Positions 1-7,510 of a DNA stretch of 14,907 bases are shown in pieces. Source of the stretch: Bacteroidota bacterium (GTDB lineage Bacteria; Bacteroidota; Ignavibacteria; UBA10030; BY39); assembly GCA_018830765.1 (NCBI GenBank), contig JAHJRJ010000191.1:1-14907 (forward strand), read 5' to 3'. A program made the translations under genes and the position numbers. The notes below the pieces were generated by a model that saw nothing but the letters and a program-made list of their open reading frames with translations, made no database searches and was not told the origin of the DNA. Numbering within the stretch: the stretch's first letter is position 1; each line of letters opens with the position of its first letter.

Positions 1-676
1 CTGGGGTTTGCAAAACGGCTTTGATTATATTTTGGTGATTAACAACGATACAGTCGTTGAACCCCATTTTCTGACTCCTTTGGTAGAAACAATCGAAGCA
101 AACCCTTCGATCGGCATCACAACTGGAAAAGTACTCTACTATGAGGAACGAAAGCGGATATACAGCGCCGGAGGATATTTTAGCAAATTATATTGTGCAG
201 GTATCAACGGCAGATTTAAAGAGAACGACGAATTTTTAGCTAATGAAGAAAAGATACAAGAAATTTCTTTTGTTCCCGGATGCATGATGCTTATACATAG
301 AAAAGTGTTTGAAGATTTTGGCTTGATGGATGAGATGTATTTTCTGTATTTCGAAGATTTGGAATTCTCTCGAAGAGTATCGAAAAAGTACACGCTCGCT
401 TACGTTCCCTCTTCACGGATTTATCATAAGAGCGGTGGCGGTACTCGCTGGAGTAATTATACACCGACATACTTCTACTACCACTCAAGGAATAGAATTT
501 GGGTATTCAGGAATGAATCCCCTGTTTACCAGATATACGTTCTGTTCTACTCATTGATAAACGCTTTAGCAAAAGCGATTGTTATTATTTTTCAAAACAT
601 TAGGGAAACAAAATATTTTCCGTGGAAACAATTAAAGGCAATCCGGCAAGGAATAATTGACGGTGTAATAAAATGA
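1..676 (+). CDS. Glycosyltransferase family 2, 5'-truncated by the window edge
   Basis: The reading frame is open from base 2 and runs in from upstream. The TTG at base 8 is an internal leucine, not a start, because the residues before and after it fit the middle of a rhamnosyltransferase-type GT2. About 224 residues are visible. Visible residues 14-17 are NNDT, the metal/nucleotide-sugar DxD-like site. A PGCMML segment near residues 92-97 and FED at about 117-119 correspond to the acceptor-side region with the catalytic acidic residues. A C-terminal hydrophobic stretch (about residues 175-200) suggests membrane association. The N-terminal part of the GT-A fold, with the first Asp of the nucleotide-binding site, is outside the window. 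It probably transfers a sugar to a lipid-linked oligosaccharide at the cytoplasmic face of the inner membrane; donor and acceptor cannot be read from the sequence. Its stop overlaps the next start (ATGA). Confidence 0.88.
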   Translation, partial: WGLQNGFDYILVINNDTVVEPHFLTPLVETIEANPSIGITTGKVLYYEERKRIYSAGGYFSKLYCAGINGRFKENDEFLANEEKIQEISFVPGCMMLIHRKVFEDFGLMDEMYFLYFEDLEFSRRVSKKYTLAYVPSSRIYHKSGGGTRWSNYTPTYFYYHSRNRIWVFRNESPVYQIYVLFYSLINALAKAIVIIFQNIRETKYFPWKQLKAIRQGIIDGVIK

Positions 677-1941
677 ACTTAATTTCATTCATATTATTTT
701 TGACAGCTTTGTTTCTCTTTGCGTCTGGGTTAAGAAAAAACTCGGACTTATTCTCTCCTGCTCGATTTTTCGGAATCGTTTGGACAGTGTCTATCGGCTT
801 GGCGAATCTTAAACTCAGCGGTTTCCAGCACGAATGGTCGTTATTCAGCTGGATAGCTCTTTTGGTTGGCATATTTTCTTTCTTATTGGGAACATTCACG
901 GTTTACGTAATAAACCTTAATAATCCACTTTTATCCGTTAAAGCAATCAGGCAAAATATACGAGCACACCCATTCAATTATAATAATCTGTTTTGGATTA
1001 CGGTTGTAATCTTCATCGCCTACATAGTTTGCTATATTGCTGAAGTGATCATCGAAGGCTACCTACCACTTTTCAGTCCGAGAATAGAAAAGGCGCGGAT
1101 AGAATTTGGTGTTTTCGGTTTACATCTGATTGTAAACGCTATGGTAACCTTGCTAATATTATCTATAATATATATCATTCTGGCTCCTAAATCGGTTACA
1201 AAAAAAATTATCATGTCTTTTATTATAATTCTCACTACGATAAGTTTCTTTTTCCTTCTTCAAAGATATAGTTTTTTCTTGGTCAGTGTGATTGTATTAG
1301 GAATATTTTACTACTCAACTAACAAAGTCAATCTTAAAAATATCCTAATCGGGTCCGTCGCTTTCTTTTCATTCTTAGGTTTCATACAATCAATTCGACT
1401 TAGTCAATATGTTCAACACTATATTCACGCTTTATCAAAAATGAAATACTCCGTCGAGTATGCCATCTTCAGTGAACCTTACATGTACATAGTGATGAAT
1501 CTCGAGAATTACGCAAGAGCATCAGAAAAGCTTGAAAAATTTACATACGGTTACTTCACTATCGACTGGATATTAGCCCTTACTGGTTTAAAACATTGGT
1601 TAGAAAAATACTACGATATTACCAGGCTTCCGTTTCTGAACAGCGGCTATAACACTTTTCCGTTTCAATGGACGTATTACAACGATTTCGGGCTATTGGG
1701 TGTTCTTATATTTCCTTTTCTGATAGGTTTTGTTATTGCATACCTCTATTACAGAATGCGTAGAACTGGTGAATTTAAATGGATGATTTTTTATTCTTTT
1801 GGTTTAGTTATCATCGGAATTTCTTTTATTATGAATCCGTTAACACGACTGGATTTTATGATTAATATATTTTTGATATATTTAATTTTTCAATATTGGT
1901 TTATACCTAAAAATCAGACTATCCATCACAGAAATGACTAA
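673..1941 (+). CDS. Wzy-like oligosaccharide repeat-unit polymerase (polytopic membrane protein)
   Basis: The product has 422 residues and is very hydrophobic, with roughly ten to twelve predicted membrane segments from residue 1 to about 412. A larger soluble loop lies at about residues 240-330, as usual for Wzy/O-antigen polymerases, where the big periplasmic loop binds substrate. Near residues 328-352 a Trp-Thr-Tyr-Tyr-Asn-Asp-Phe-Gly-Leu-Leu-Gly run before a membrane segment matches the conserved C-terminal pattern of oligosaccharide repeat-unit polymerases. Wzy proteins join lipid-linked repeat units on the periplasmic side of the inner membrane. Primary sequence conservation in this family is poor, so topology and neighbourhood carry most of the call; an O-antigen ligase is the main alternative. 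The ATG is coupled to the upstream gene by a 4-nt ATGA overlap. Confidence 0.75.
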   Translation: MNLISFILFLTALFLFASGLRKNSDLFSPARFFGIVWTVSIGLANLKLSGFQHEWSLFSWIALLVGIFSFLLGTFTVYVINLNNPLLSVKAIRQNIRAHPFNYNNLFWITVVIFIAYIVCYIAEVIIEGYLPLFSPRIEKARIEFGVFGLHLIVNAMVTLLILSIIYIILAPKSVTKKIIMSFIIILTTISFFFLLQRYSFFLVSVIVLGIFYYSTNKVNLKNILIGSVAFFSFLGFIQSIRLSQYVQHYIHALSKMKYSVEYAIFSEPYMYIVMNLENYARASEKLEKFTYGYFTIDWILALTGLKHWLEKYYDITRLPFLNSGYNTFPFQWTYYNDFGLLGVLIFPFLIGFVIAYLYYRMRRTGEFKWMIFYSFGLVIIGISFIMNPLTRLDFMINIFLIYLIFQYWFIPKNQTIHHRND

Positions 1942-1946
1942 ATTTC

Positions 1947-3149
1947 ATGACACCCAAAATTCTTATAATATCTAGCCGCATCCCTTATCCGCTTTTGGGT
2001 GGCGACCGGATTAGAATTTACAATATATGCCGAAATCTTACTTCAGCCGGGTATAAGTGCGATTTTCTTTTTTTAAACAATCAACGGACAAGCAAACACG
2101 AGTTAACCGAAATAAAGAAAGTAGTCGATAAGGTTTTTTATTTTGATTTTCCCTCTATCAAATTTTATTTTAACTCCATCAAAGGATTATTTTCTAACGA
2201 ACCGATACAATCCAATTATTACTACTTCAATAAAGTTCAAAATTACTTAGACGGTGTTTATAAGCATTACGACCTCATATTTTGTAACCACATCCGAACT
2301 TCAAAATATGCAGCGAAGTATGGTATTCCTAAAATTGTAGATCTACACGATGCTATTTCATTAAATTATTCCCGCGCCAAGCAATATACTACTGGGATTT
2401 GGGACTGGATTTATAAAATCGAATCAAAAAGAGTTTTACGTTATGAACTCGAAATAATTAAGTCATTTAATAAATCCCTTATCGTTTCTCAAGTTGATAA
2501 AGATTTCTTAGTCCAGAATGGCGCAGATTCAGGGAATATTGAAGTCCTCCCTGTCGCTGTTGATGAGTCATACCTGAATTATCAACCGAAACTTGAAAAA
2601 GATTGGTTAATCTTCGTGGGTAAAATGAACACAGTTGCAAATTCGGATGCAGTTGTTTATTTTTCTTATGATATTTTCCCGACAATAAAACAAAATATCT
2701 CGCAATCTGAATTCTTGATAGTCGGGGCAGACCCAACGAAACGTGTAAATAAATTGAGCAATATCAATGGCGTTCGTGTAACTGGTAAAGTCGAAAACCA
2801 TATCGATTTTCTGCTTCAAGCTAAGGTCGTTGTGGCACCAATGAGATTCGGGGCAGGTATGCAAAATAAAATACTCGAAGCAATGGCTCTGGGTAAACCG
2901 GTCGTAACAACAACAATCGGCGCTGAAGGAATTAACGGCGAAAATGGCATTCATTTTCTAATCGCCGATGCCCCAAGCGAATTCGCAGCAGTGTGCAAAG
3001 AACTATTAAACAACCAAGACTTGCGAACCCAAATAGGGTCGAATGCAAGAGAACTTATCAGACAAAAATATACGTGGAACACTTTGAGTCAGAAACTATA
3101 TTCAATTATCGATCAAGTAATAGCGAAACACGAAGTTAGACAATCATAG
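1947..3149 (+). CDS. GT-B glycosyltransferase (GT4-like, resembles the Stp1/TIGR03087 group)
   Basis: The product has 400 residues in two Rossmann-like halves. The N-terminal acceptor half has the typical opening IPYPLLGGDRIR (residues 12-23). The donor half starts near residue 220 with FVGKM (223-227). The nucleotide-sugar site is FGAGMQNKILEAMALGKPVV (301-320), with Glu311 as the conserved second glutamate of the EX7E element; the first glutamate position (303) is Ala, as is common in the GAG-type subfamily. The opening and the GAGxQNKxLEAMA pattern recall the PEP-CTERM/EpsH-associated sugar transferases, but no EpsH or sortase-like gene is visible here. It likely adds a sugar to the growing lipid-linked unit in the cytoplasm. 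The start lies 5 nt after the polymerase stop, and its TAG overlaps the GTG of the next gene by one base. Confidence 0.85.
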   Translation: MTPKILIISSRIPYPLLGGDRIRIYNICRNLTSAGYKCDFLFLNNQRTSKHELTEIKKVVDKVFYFDFPSIKFYFNSIKGLFSNEPIQSNYYYFNKVQNYLDGVYKHYDLIFCNHIRTSKYAAKYGIPKIVDLHDAISLNYSRAKQYTTGIWDWIYKIESKRVLRYELEIIKSFNKSLIVSQVDKDFLVQNGADSGNIEVLPVAVDESYLNYQPKLEKDWLIFVGKMNTVANSDAVVYFSYDIFPTIKQNISQSEFLIVGADPTKRVNKLSNINGVRVTGKVENHIDFLLQAKVVVAPMRFGAGMQNKILEAMALGKPVVTTTIGAEGINGENGIHFLIADAPSEFAAVCKELLNNQDLRTQIGSNARELIRQKYTWNTLSQKLYSIIDQVIAKHEVRQS

Positions 3150-5629
3150 TGATTATATTAACTACAATCATATTAACTTTTATTTTAGCTTTATTTACAA
3201 CACCGCTTATCAGGAAGGTGGCATTAAAGTTACAAATAGGCGATTATCCGAGTGCACGCAAAATCCACACCTCCTTCATACCAAGATTAGGCGGTATCGG
3301 TTTTATCGTCCCATCTGTTCTCCTTATCATCGCTGCTATTATTTGGGGTAAAATTGATATAAGTCTTCCTCTGATGAACGGTATATTTCTGTTTTTATCT
3401 TTCTTCGTTATAATAATCACAGGTTTACTCGACGATATACTTGGGCTTGGCTCATTAGTAAAGCTTTTAGGACAAACCATCTCCGCGGTTTTAATATACT
3501 TTGCAGGTTTTTCGATTGAATCTATCAACATCCCTTTTATAGCAAACTTCCAACTCGGAATTCTCTCTTTTCCGATAACACTATTATGGGTTGTCGGTAT
3601 CACTAACGCAATCAATCTTATCGACGGACTCGATGGATTAGCAGCAGGAATATCGGTGATAGTGGGGACTGTGTTTTTCTTTATTGCATTATATTTTAAT
3701 CACCTCGAGACTATGATTGTAAGCGCAGCACTCGTCGGCGGACTAATCGGATTCTTGCGTTATAATTTTTATCCAGCCACAATTTTTATGGGCGATGTGG
3801 GAAGTTTATTTCTCGGTTTAGTACTATCTTTTATTTCACTAAAAATTTCGAAATTTGCACTACCCGGTGAACCAACTCTATCTTTTGTAATTGTGATCAT
3901 TGCATTAGCTGTGCCGATTTCAGATACTGCAATCGCTTTCTTCCGCCGTTTAAAAAGGGGTATGCATCCACTTAAAGCCGACAAAGAGCATATCCACCAC
4001 CGTTTACTCGACTTAGGTCTTACTCACCGTCAGACTGTTTTAGTAATTTATTCTATCGCTGTATTTAGCGGGTTAATTGCACTATTAATTGTCTATACCA
4101 CAACATTTTATTCTTTTCTTTTACTATGTGTTTTTCTTGTTGCTACTTTACTCGGAATCAAACGTCTCGGCTATATCGAAGAACTGCGTCGTTCGAATAT
4201 TAACGATATTCGTTCTCCAGCTCCAATTACACTTGCCAATATACTTGATAAATCGATTACTGTTTTTATTGATATCATTGCTTTAAATTTAGCTTTCTTT
4301 GCAACGTATTCGTTCAGGTTTTCTTCTGGACTCGTTCCAATGGCAGGTTACGTTCCTTTTTATCTATACATAATTGAACCTTCGATACTACTCCTTACGG
4401 TTTCGTGGATAGTTTTATTCGCTTTATCAGGACTTTATCAAATGTCTTGGGACTACTCACGAATAGATTTTGTCATCAGTCTATTAAAAACCGTATCCGT
4501 AGGAATTATTCTCCTGTTCATTATTAGTTTAGATTCAGAAAGCGTTTCTATTGCTTCAAAATCTACATTAGTGGTTTATTATTTCTCGATAATAATATTT
4601 GTATCTACCGGAAGGTTTATTATTAATTATATCGGACGAAAATACGAAATTTTAGGGTTCGTCCGACGTTCTACAGTAATCGTTGGAACAAACGATATCG
4701 CTTTGAAATTATATCAAAATATCATCGATAAACCACAATTAAAGTATAATGTCATCGGATTTGTTAATGGTGAATCGAACACTAAAATATTTGAAAACAA
4801 ACCTGTGCTCGGAACCTTTCACGAAATCGATACCATCATTAAACAATACAAAGTCGAAGAAGTCCTTATAGCCTCCTCCGTAAGTTCATACGACGATATC
4901 GTTGAGATAATTTCCAGATGCAGCGGACTTGTGAGAAGTATCAAAATAGCCCCCAACTTATCCAGCTTTTTCACAGGATTTAAAACTGAACAAATTTTTG
5001 GTTTCCCACTGATCCGAATTTTCCCACTCCACATGAAAACTTGGCAGTGGATGATTAAAAGATTAATCGATATTTTTGTTGCATTTCTTATTCTTATTCC
5101 CTTTTTGCCAATTTGGATTTTAGTAAGTATTTTAATTAAACTCGATTCTGAAGGTCCGATCTTCTTTAAACAAGAAAGAGTAGGAAAGAACGGCTTTACA
5201 TTTAATCTTTATAAATTCCGTTCAATGATAAAAGATGCCGAGAAAAAAACCGGTCCTGTATGGGCTGTCAAAGATGATAAACGTATTACACGCATAGGAA
5301 AATTTCTGAGAAAAGCACGTTTGGATGAAATACCACAGTTTATCAACGTACTGAAAGGACAGATGAGTCTAGTGGGTCCGAGACCTGAACGACTTTTCTT
5401 TGTTGAGAAATTTCGAAACGAAATCGGTTTTTATCCACGCCGGCTGCTCATCAGACCCGGTATTACCGGATGGGCTCAAGTAAAACACAGATACGATCTA
5501 TCTATCGATGACGTTAAGGAAAAACTGCGTTACGATTTATATTATCTTGAAAATATGTCTTTAACATTAGATTATAAAATTATATTTCGAACATTTTTAG
5601 TTTCAATAAGCGGAAAAGGAACACACTAA
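3149..5629 (+). CDS. Fusion: WecA/MraY-type polytopic PGT + WbaP/WcaJ-type monotopic PGT
   Basis: One uninterrupted 826-codon frame encodes two complete, unrelated phosphoglycosyl transferases. Residues 1 to about 345 form a multi-pass glycosyltransferase-4 domain with GLLDD (92-96), NAINLIDGLDGLAAG (153-167), FMGDVGS (213-219) and the HIHH motif (281-284), the signature of enzymes that load GlcNAc-1-P-type sugars onto undecaprenyl phosphate. Residues about 365-495 add four membrane segments, followed by a Rossmann-like CoA_binding_3 region (508-576). Then comes the bacterial sugar transferase domain with QERVG (675-679), KFRSM (689-693), the catalytic Asp-Glu pair at 726-727, VGPRPE (742-747) and RPGITGWAQV (769-778). 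All key residues of both active sites are present. Start is GTG at 3149, overlapping the previous stop by 1 nt; no better in-frame start is seen. Each domain alone normally initiates a glycan, so a two-in-one initiator is unexpected. An assembly join cannot be excluded, but the frame continues cleanly through the linker. Confidence 0.92.
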   Translation: MIILTTIILTFILALFTTPLIRKVALKLQIGDYPSARKIHTSFIPRLGGIGFIVPSVLLIIAAIIWGKIDISLPLMNGIFLFLSFFVIIITGLLDDILGLGSLVKLLGQTISAVLIYFAGFSIESINIPFIANFQLGILSFPITLLWVVGITNAINLIDGLDGLAAGISVIVGTVFFFIALYFNHLETMIVSAALVGGLIGFLRYNFYPATIFMGDVGSLFLGLVLSFISLKISKFALPGEPTLSFVIVIIALAVPISDTAIAFFRRLKRGMHPLKADKEHIHHRLLDLGLTHRQTVLVIYSIAVFSGLIALLIVYTTTFYSFLLLCVFLVATLLGIKRLGYIEELRRSNINDIRSPAPITLANILDKSITVFIDIIALNLAFFATYSFRFSSGLVPMAGYVPFYLYIIEPSILLLTVSWIVLFALSGLYQMSWDYSRIDFVISLLKTVSVGIILLFIISLDSESVSIASKSTLVVYYFSIIIFVSTGRFIINYIGRKYEILGFVRRSTVIVGTNDIALKLYQNIIDKPQLKYNVIGFVNGESNTKIFENKPVLGTFHEIDTIIKQYKVEEVLIASSVSSYDDIVEIISRCSGLVRSIKIAPNLSSFFTGFKTEQIFGFPLIRIFPLHMKTWQWMIKRLIDIFVAFLILIPFLPIWILVSILIKLDSEGPIFFKQERVGKNGFTFNLYKFRSMIKDAEKKTGPVWAVKDDKRITRIGKFLRKARLDEIPQFINVLKGQMSLVGPRPERLFFVEKFRNEIGFYPRRLLIRPGITGWAQVKHRYDLSIDDVKEKLRYDLYYLENMSLTLDYKIIFRTFLVSISGKGTH

Positions 5630-5631
5630 TT

Positions 5632-6804
5632 ATGAACCTACAACTCGTTGACTTAACAAACCAGTACAGAAAAATCAAACCCGAAATTGACGAAGCGGTA
5701 CATTCCGTACTCGATTCCGGTCAGTTTGTTTTAGGCAAATTCGTTTCGGAATTTGAACAAAACACAGCAAAATATTTAGGCATCAAACACGCTATCGGCT
5801 GCGCTTCCGGAACCGATGCTCTACAAGTAGCTCTTATGGCTCTCGGAATAGGTCCGGGAGACGAAGTTATAACAACCTCGTTTACGTTCGTTGCTACGGT
5901 TGAGACAATAGCTTTAATCGGTGCTAAACCTGTTTATGTGGATATTAAACAGGATACTTTCAATATCGACTCGGCAAAAATTGAAGCTGCGATTACAAAA
6001 AACACAAAAGCGATCATACCCGTCCATCTATACGGACATTCCGCGGATATGGATCCGATAATCGCTATCGCTAAAAAACACAATTTAAAAATTATCGAGG
6101 ATACCGCGCAAGCGATGGGAGCTGAATACCTGTCCCGTGGGATAGAAGAAAATGATAGTGACGCCGATAATGAAAGAAAATATCCCACGGGAAAATGGAG
6201 AAAAGTCGGGACTATCGGCGACATCGGCTGCATCAGTTTTTTCCCGAGCAAAAATTTAGGCGCTTACGGAGACGCGGGTATGTGTGTTACAAACGACGAT
6301 ACTCTTGCCGATAAATTAAGAATGATAATAGTACACGGCTCAAAGTTTCGCTATCATCACGAATTACTTGGGGTTAATAGCCGCCTCGATGCCATGCAAG
6401 CGGCGATCTTAGATGTAAAATTAAAATATTTGGACGAGTGGAACAGCGAACGTTTGAGAGCCGCAAAATTTTATAACAAATTATTCGAGGGCACTGCGGC
6501 AACTACACCGAAAACTGCCTCTTACTCTAATCACATCTTTCATCAATATACTTTAAGAGTACCCCGGCGCGACGGTCTTACCAATTACTTAAAATCCAAA
6601 AATATTCCGTTCGGTATATACTATCCGATTCCGCTCCATCGTCAAAAAGCATACTTACACTTCGCGCCGATAGATTTGAATTTACCCGTTACCGAACAAA
6701 TGACAAAAGAAGTAATCTCACTGCCGATGCATACAGAATTAACCGACGAGATGCAAAATTACATCAGTGATGAAGTAAAATCATTTTTATGCCAAAAACT
6801 TTAG
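5632..6804 (+). CDS. DegT/DnrJ/EryC1/StrS-family PLP-dependent sugar aminotransferase
   Basis: The product has 390 residues and belongs to fold-type I PLP enzymes that aminate nucleotide-linked keto-sugars. Visible family features are GCASGTDALQVAL (56-68) for phosphate binding, EDTAQAMGAEY (156-166) with Asp157 contacting the pyridine nitrogen, SFFPSKNLGAYGDAG (202-216) with Lys207 as the Schiff-base lysine, and NSRLDAMQAAIL (249-260). The C-terminal YYPIPLHRQ region (330-338) is also typical. Between residues 168 and 190 there is an extra acidic/charged loop compared with the shorter linker usual at this place; its DNA carries a 12-bp inverted repeat (see separate entry). The gene starts 2 nt after the fusion PGT stop, and its end overlaps the next gene by 16 nt. 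It implies that the polysaccharide contains an amino sugar made from a 3- or 4-keto-sugar nucleotide; the dehydratase is not in the window. Confidence 0.92.
   Translation: MNLQLVDLTNQYRKIKPEIDEAVHSVLDSGQFVLGKFVSEFEQNTAKYLGIKHAIGCASGTDALQVALMALGIGPGDEVITTSFTFVATVETIALIGAKPVYVDIKQDTFNIDSAKIEAAITKNTKAIIPVHLYGHSADMDPIIAIAKKHNLKIIEDTAQAMGAEYLSRGIEENDSDADNERKYPTGKWRKVGTIGDIGCISFFPSKNLGAYGDAGMCVTNDDTLADKLRMIIVHGSKFRYHHELLGVNSRLDAMQAAILDVKLKYLDEWNSERLRAAKFYNKLFEGTAATTPKTASYSNHIFHQYTLRVPRRDGLTNYLKSKNIPFGIYYPIPLHRQKAYLHFAPIDLNLPVTEQMTKEVISLPMHTELTDEMQNYISDEVKSFLCQKL
6133..6192 (+). repeat. 12-bp inverted repeat inside the aminotransferase coding sequence
   Basis: TCCCGTGGGATA at 6133-6144 is the exact reverse complement of TATCCCACGGGA at 6181-6192, with a 36-nt loop. 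Both arms and the loop lie in the charged extra segment of the aminotransferase (about residues 168-188) and keep the reading frame. A perfect 12-bp pairing at this spacing is uncommon by chance in protein-coding DNA. It could be the remnant of a small palindromic insertion, an mRNA hairpin, or coincidence. Confidence 0.6.
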
Positions 6805-7505
6805 TCGTAACACCAACATACAACGAAGCTGAAAACATACAAAAGCTTATCGAATCGGTCTTATCCCAAGACCCCGATGTTGAAATGCTTGTTGTCGATG
6901 ATAACTCACCCGACGGAACGGCAACGATAGTCGAGCAAATGCAAAAGGATAACTTTCGAATACATTTGATTAACAGAACTGGTAAAATGGGATTGGGAAC
7001 CGCATACGTTGCAGGTTTCAAATATGCCATTGAGAAAAAATTCGATTATATATTAGAGATGGATGCGGATTTTTCTCATAACCCGAACGACATTCCTAAT
7101 TTTTTAAAAAAAATACAGGAATTCGACGTGGTTCTCGGCTCAAGATACTTCGGCGGAGTAAGAATATTGAATTGGCCCATACGCCGGCTTATTCTTTCAT
7201 ACGGAGCAAGTTTATACACGCGAATCATTACCGGCTTGCCTATAAAAGATGCAACAGGCGGTTTCAAATGTTTCAGGAGAAACGTTTTGGAAGCTATAAA
7301 TCTAGACGAGATTAAATCAAACGGATACGCATTTCAGATAGAAATGAACTTTAAAGCATGGAAAAAAGGGTTCAAAATATTTGAGCTGCCGATAATTTTC
7401 ATCGATAGGACTTCGGGGCACTCTAAGATGTCCAAGAAAATCGTTTACGAAGCTGTTTTCCTGGTATGGAAACTTAAGTTCCGAAGTATTTTCAATAAAC
7501 TATAA
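6789..7505 (+). CDS. GT2 polyprenol-phosphate mannose synthase-like (DPM1-type)
   Basis: The product has 238 residues, close to soluble DPM1-type enzymes that move mannose (or another hexose) from a nucleotide sugar to a polyprenyl phosphate. The sequence shows TPTYNEAENI (8-17), VVDDNSPDGTA (35-45) for the nucleotide, the GLGTAYVAGFKYA region (68-80), the metal-binding DAD at 92-94 followed by FSHNP, GSRYFGG near 118-124, and a closing TSGHSKMSKK segment. No C-terminal membrane domain of the GtrB/ArnC type is present, so it would act as a peripheral enzyme. The ATG lies inside the aminotransferase gene (16-nt overlap); it gives the exact family N terminus. In this operon it could make a lipid-linked hexose donor for a periplasmic glycosylation step. 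The exact sugar and lipid are not readable. Confidence 0.87.
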   Translation: MPKTLVVTPTYNEAENIQKLIESVLSQDPDVEMLVVDDNSPDGTATIVEQMQKDNFRIHLINRTGKMGLGTAYVAGFKYAIEKKFDYILEMDADFSHNPNDIPNFLKKIQEFDVVLGSRYFGGVRILNWPIRRLILSYGASLYTRIITGLPIKDATGGFKCFRRNVLEAINLDEIKSNGYAFQIEMNFKAWKKGFKIFELPIIFIDRTSGHSKMSKKIVYEAVFLVWKLKFRSIFNKL

Positions 7506-7510
7506 CACAA

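Noticed and set aside
8..10. TTG at base 8 as start of the first glycosyltransferase
   Set aside because: The frame continues to the window edge, and the GT-A fold would lack its first half. It is an internal leucine.
5934..6251. 105-codon minus-strand frame opposite the aminotransferase
   Set aside because: Shadow of the conserved DegT coding sequence; the hydrophobic composition follows from the complementary codons.
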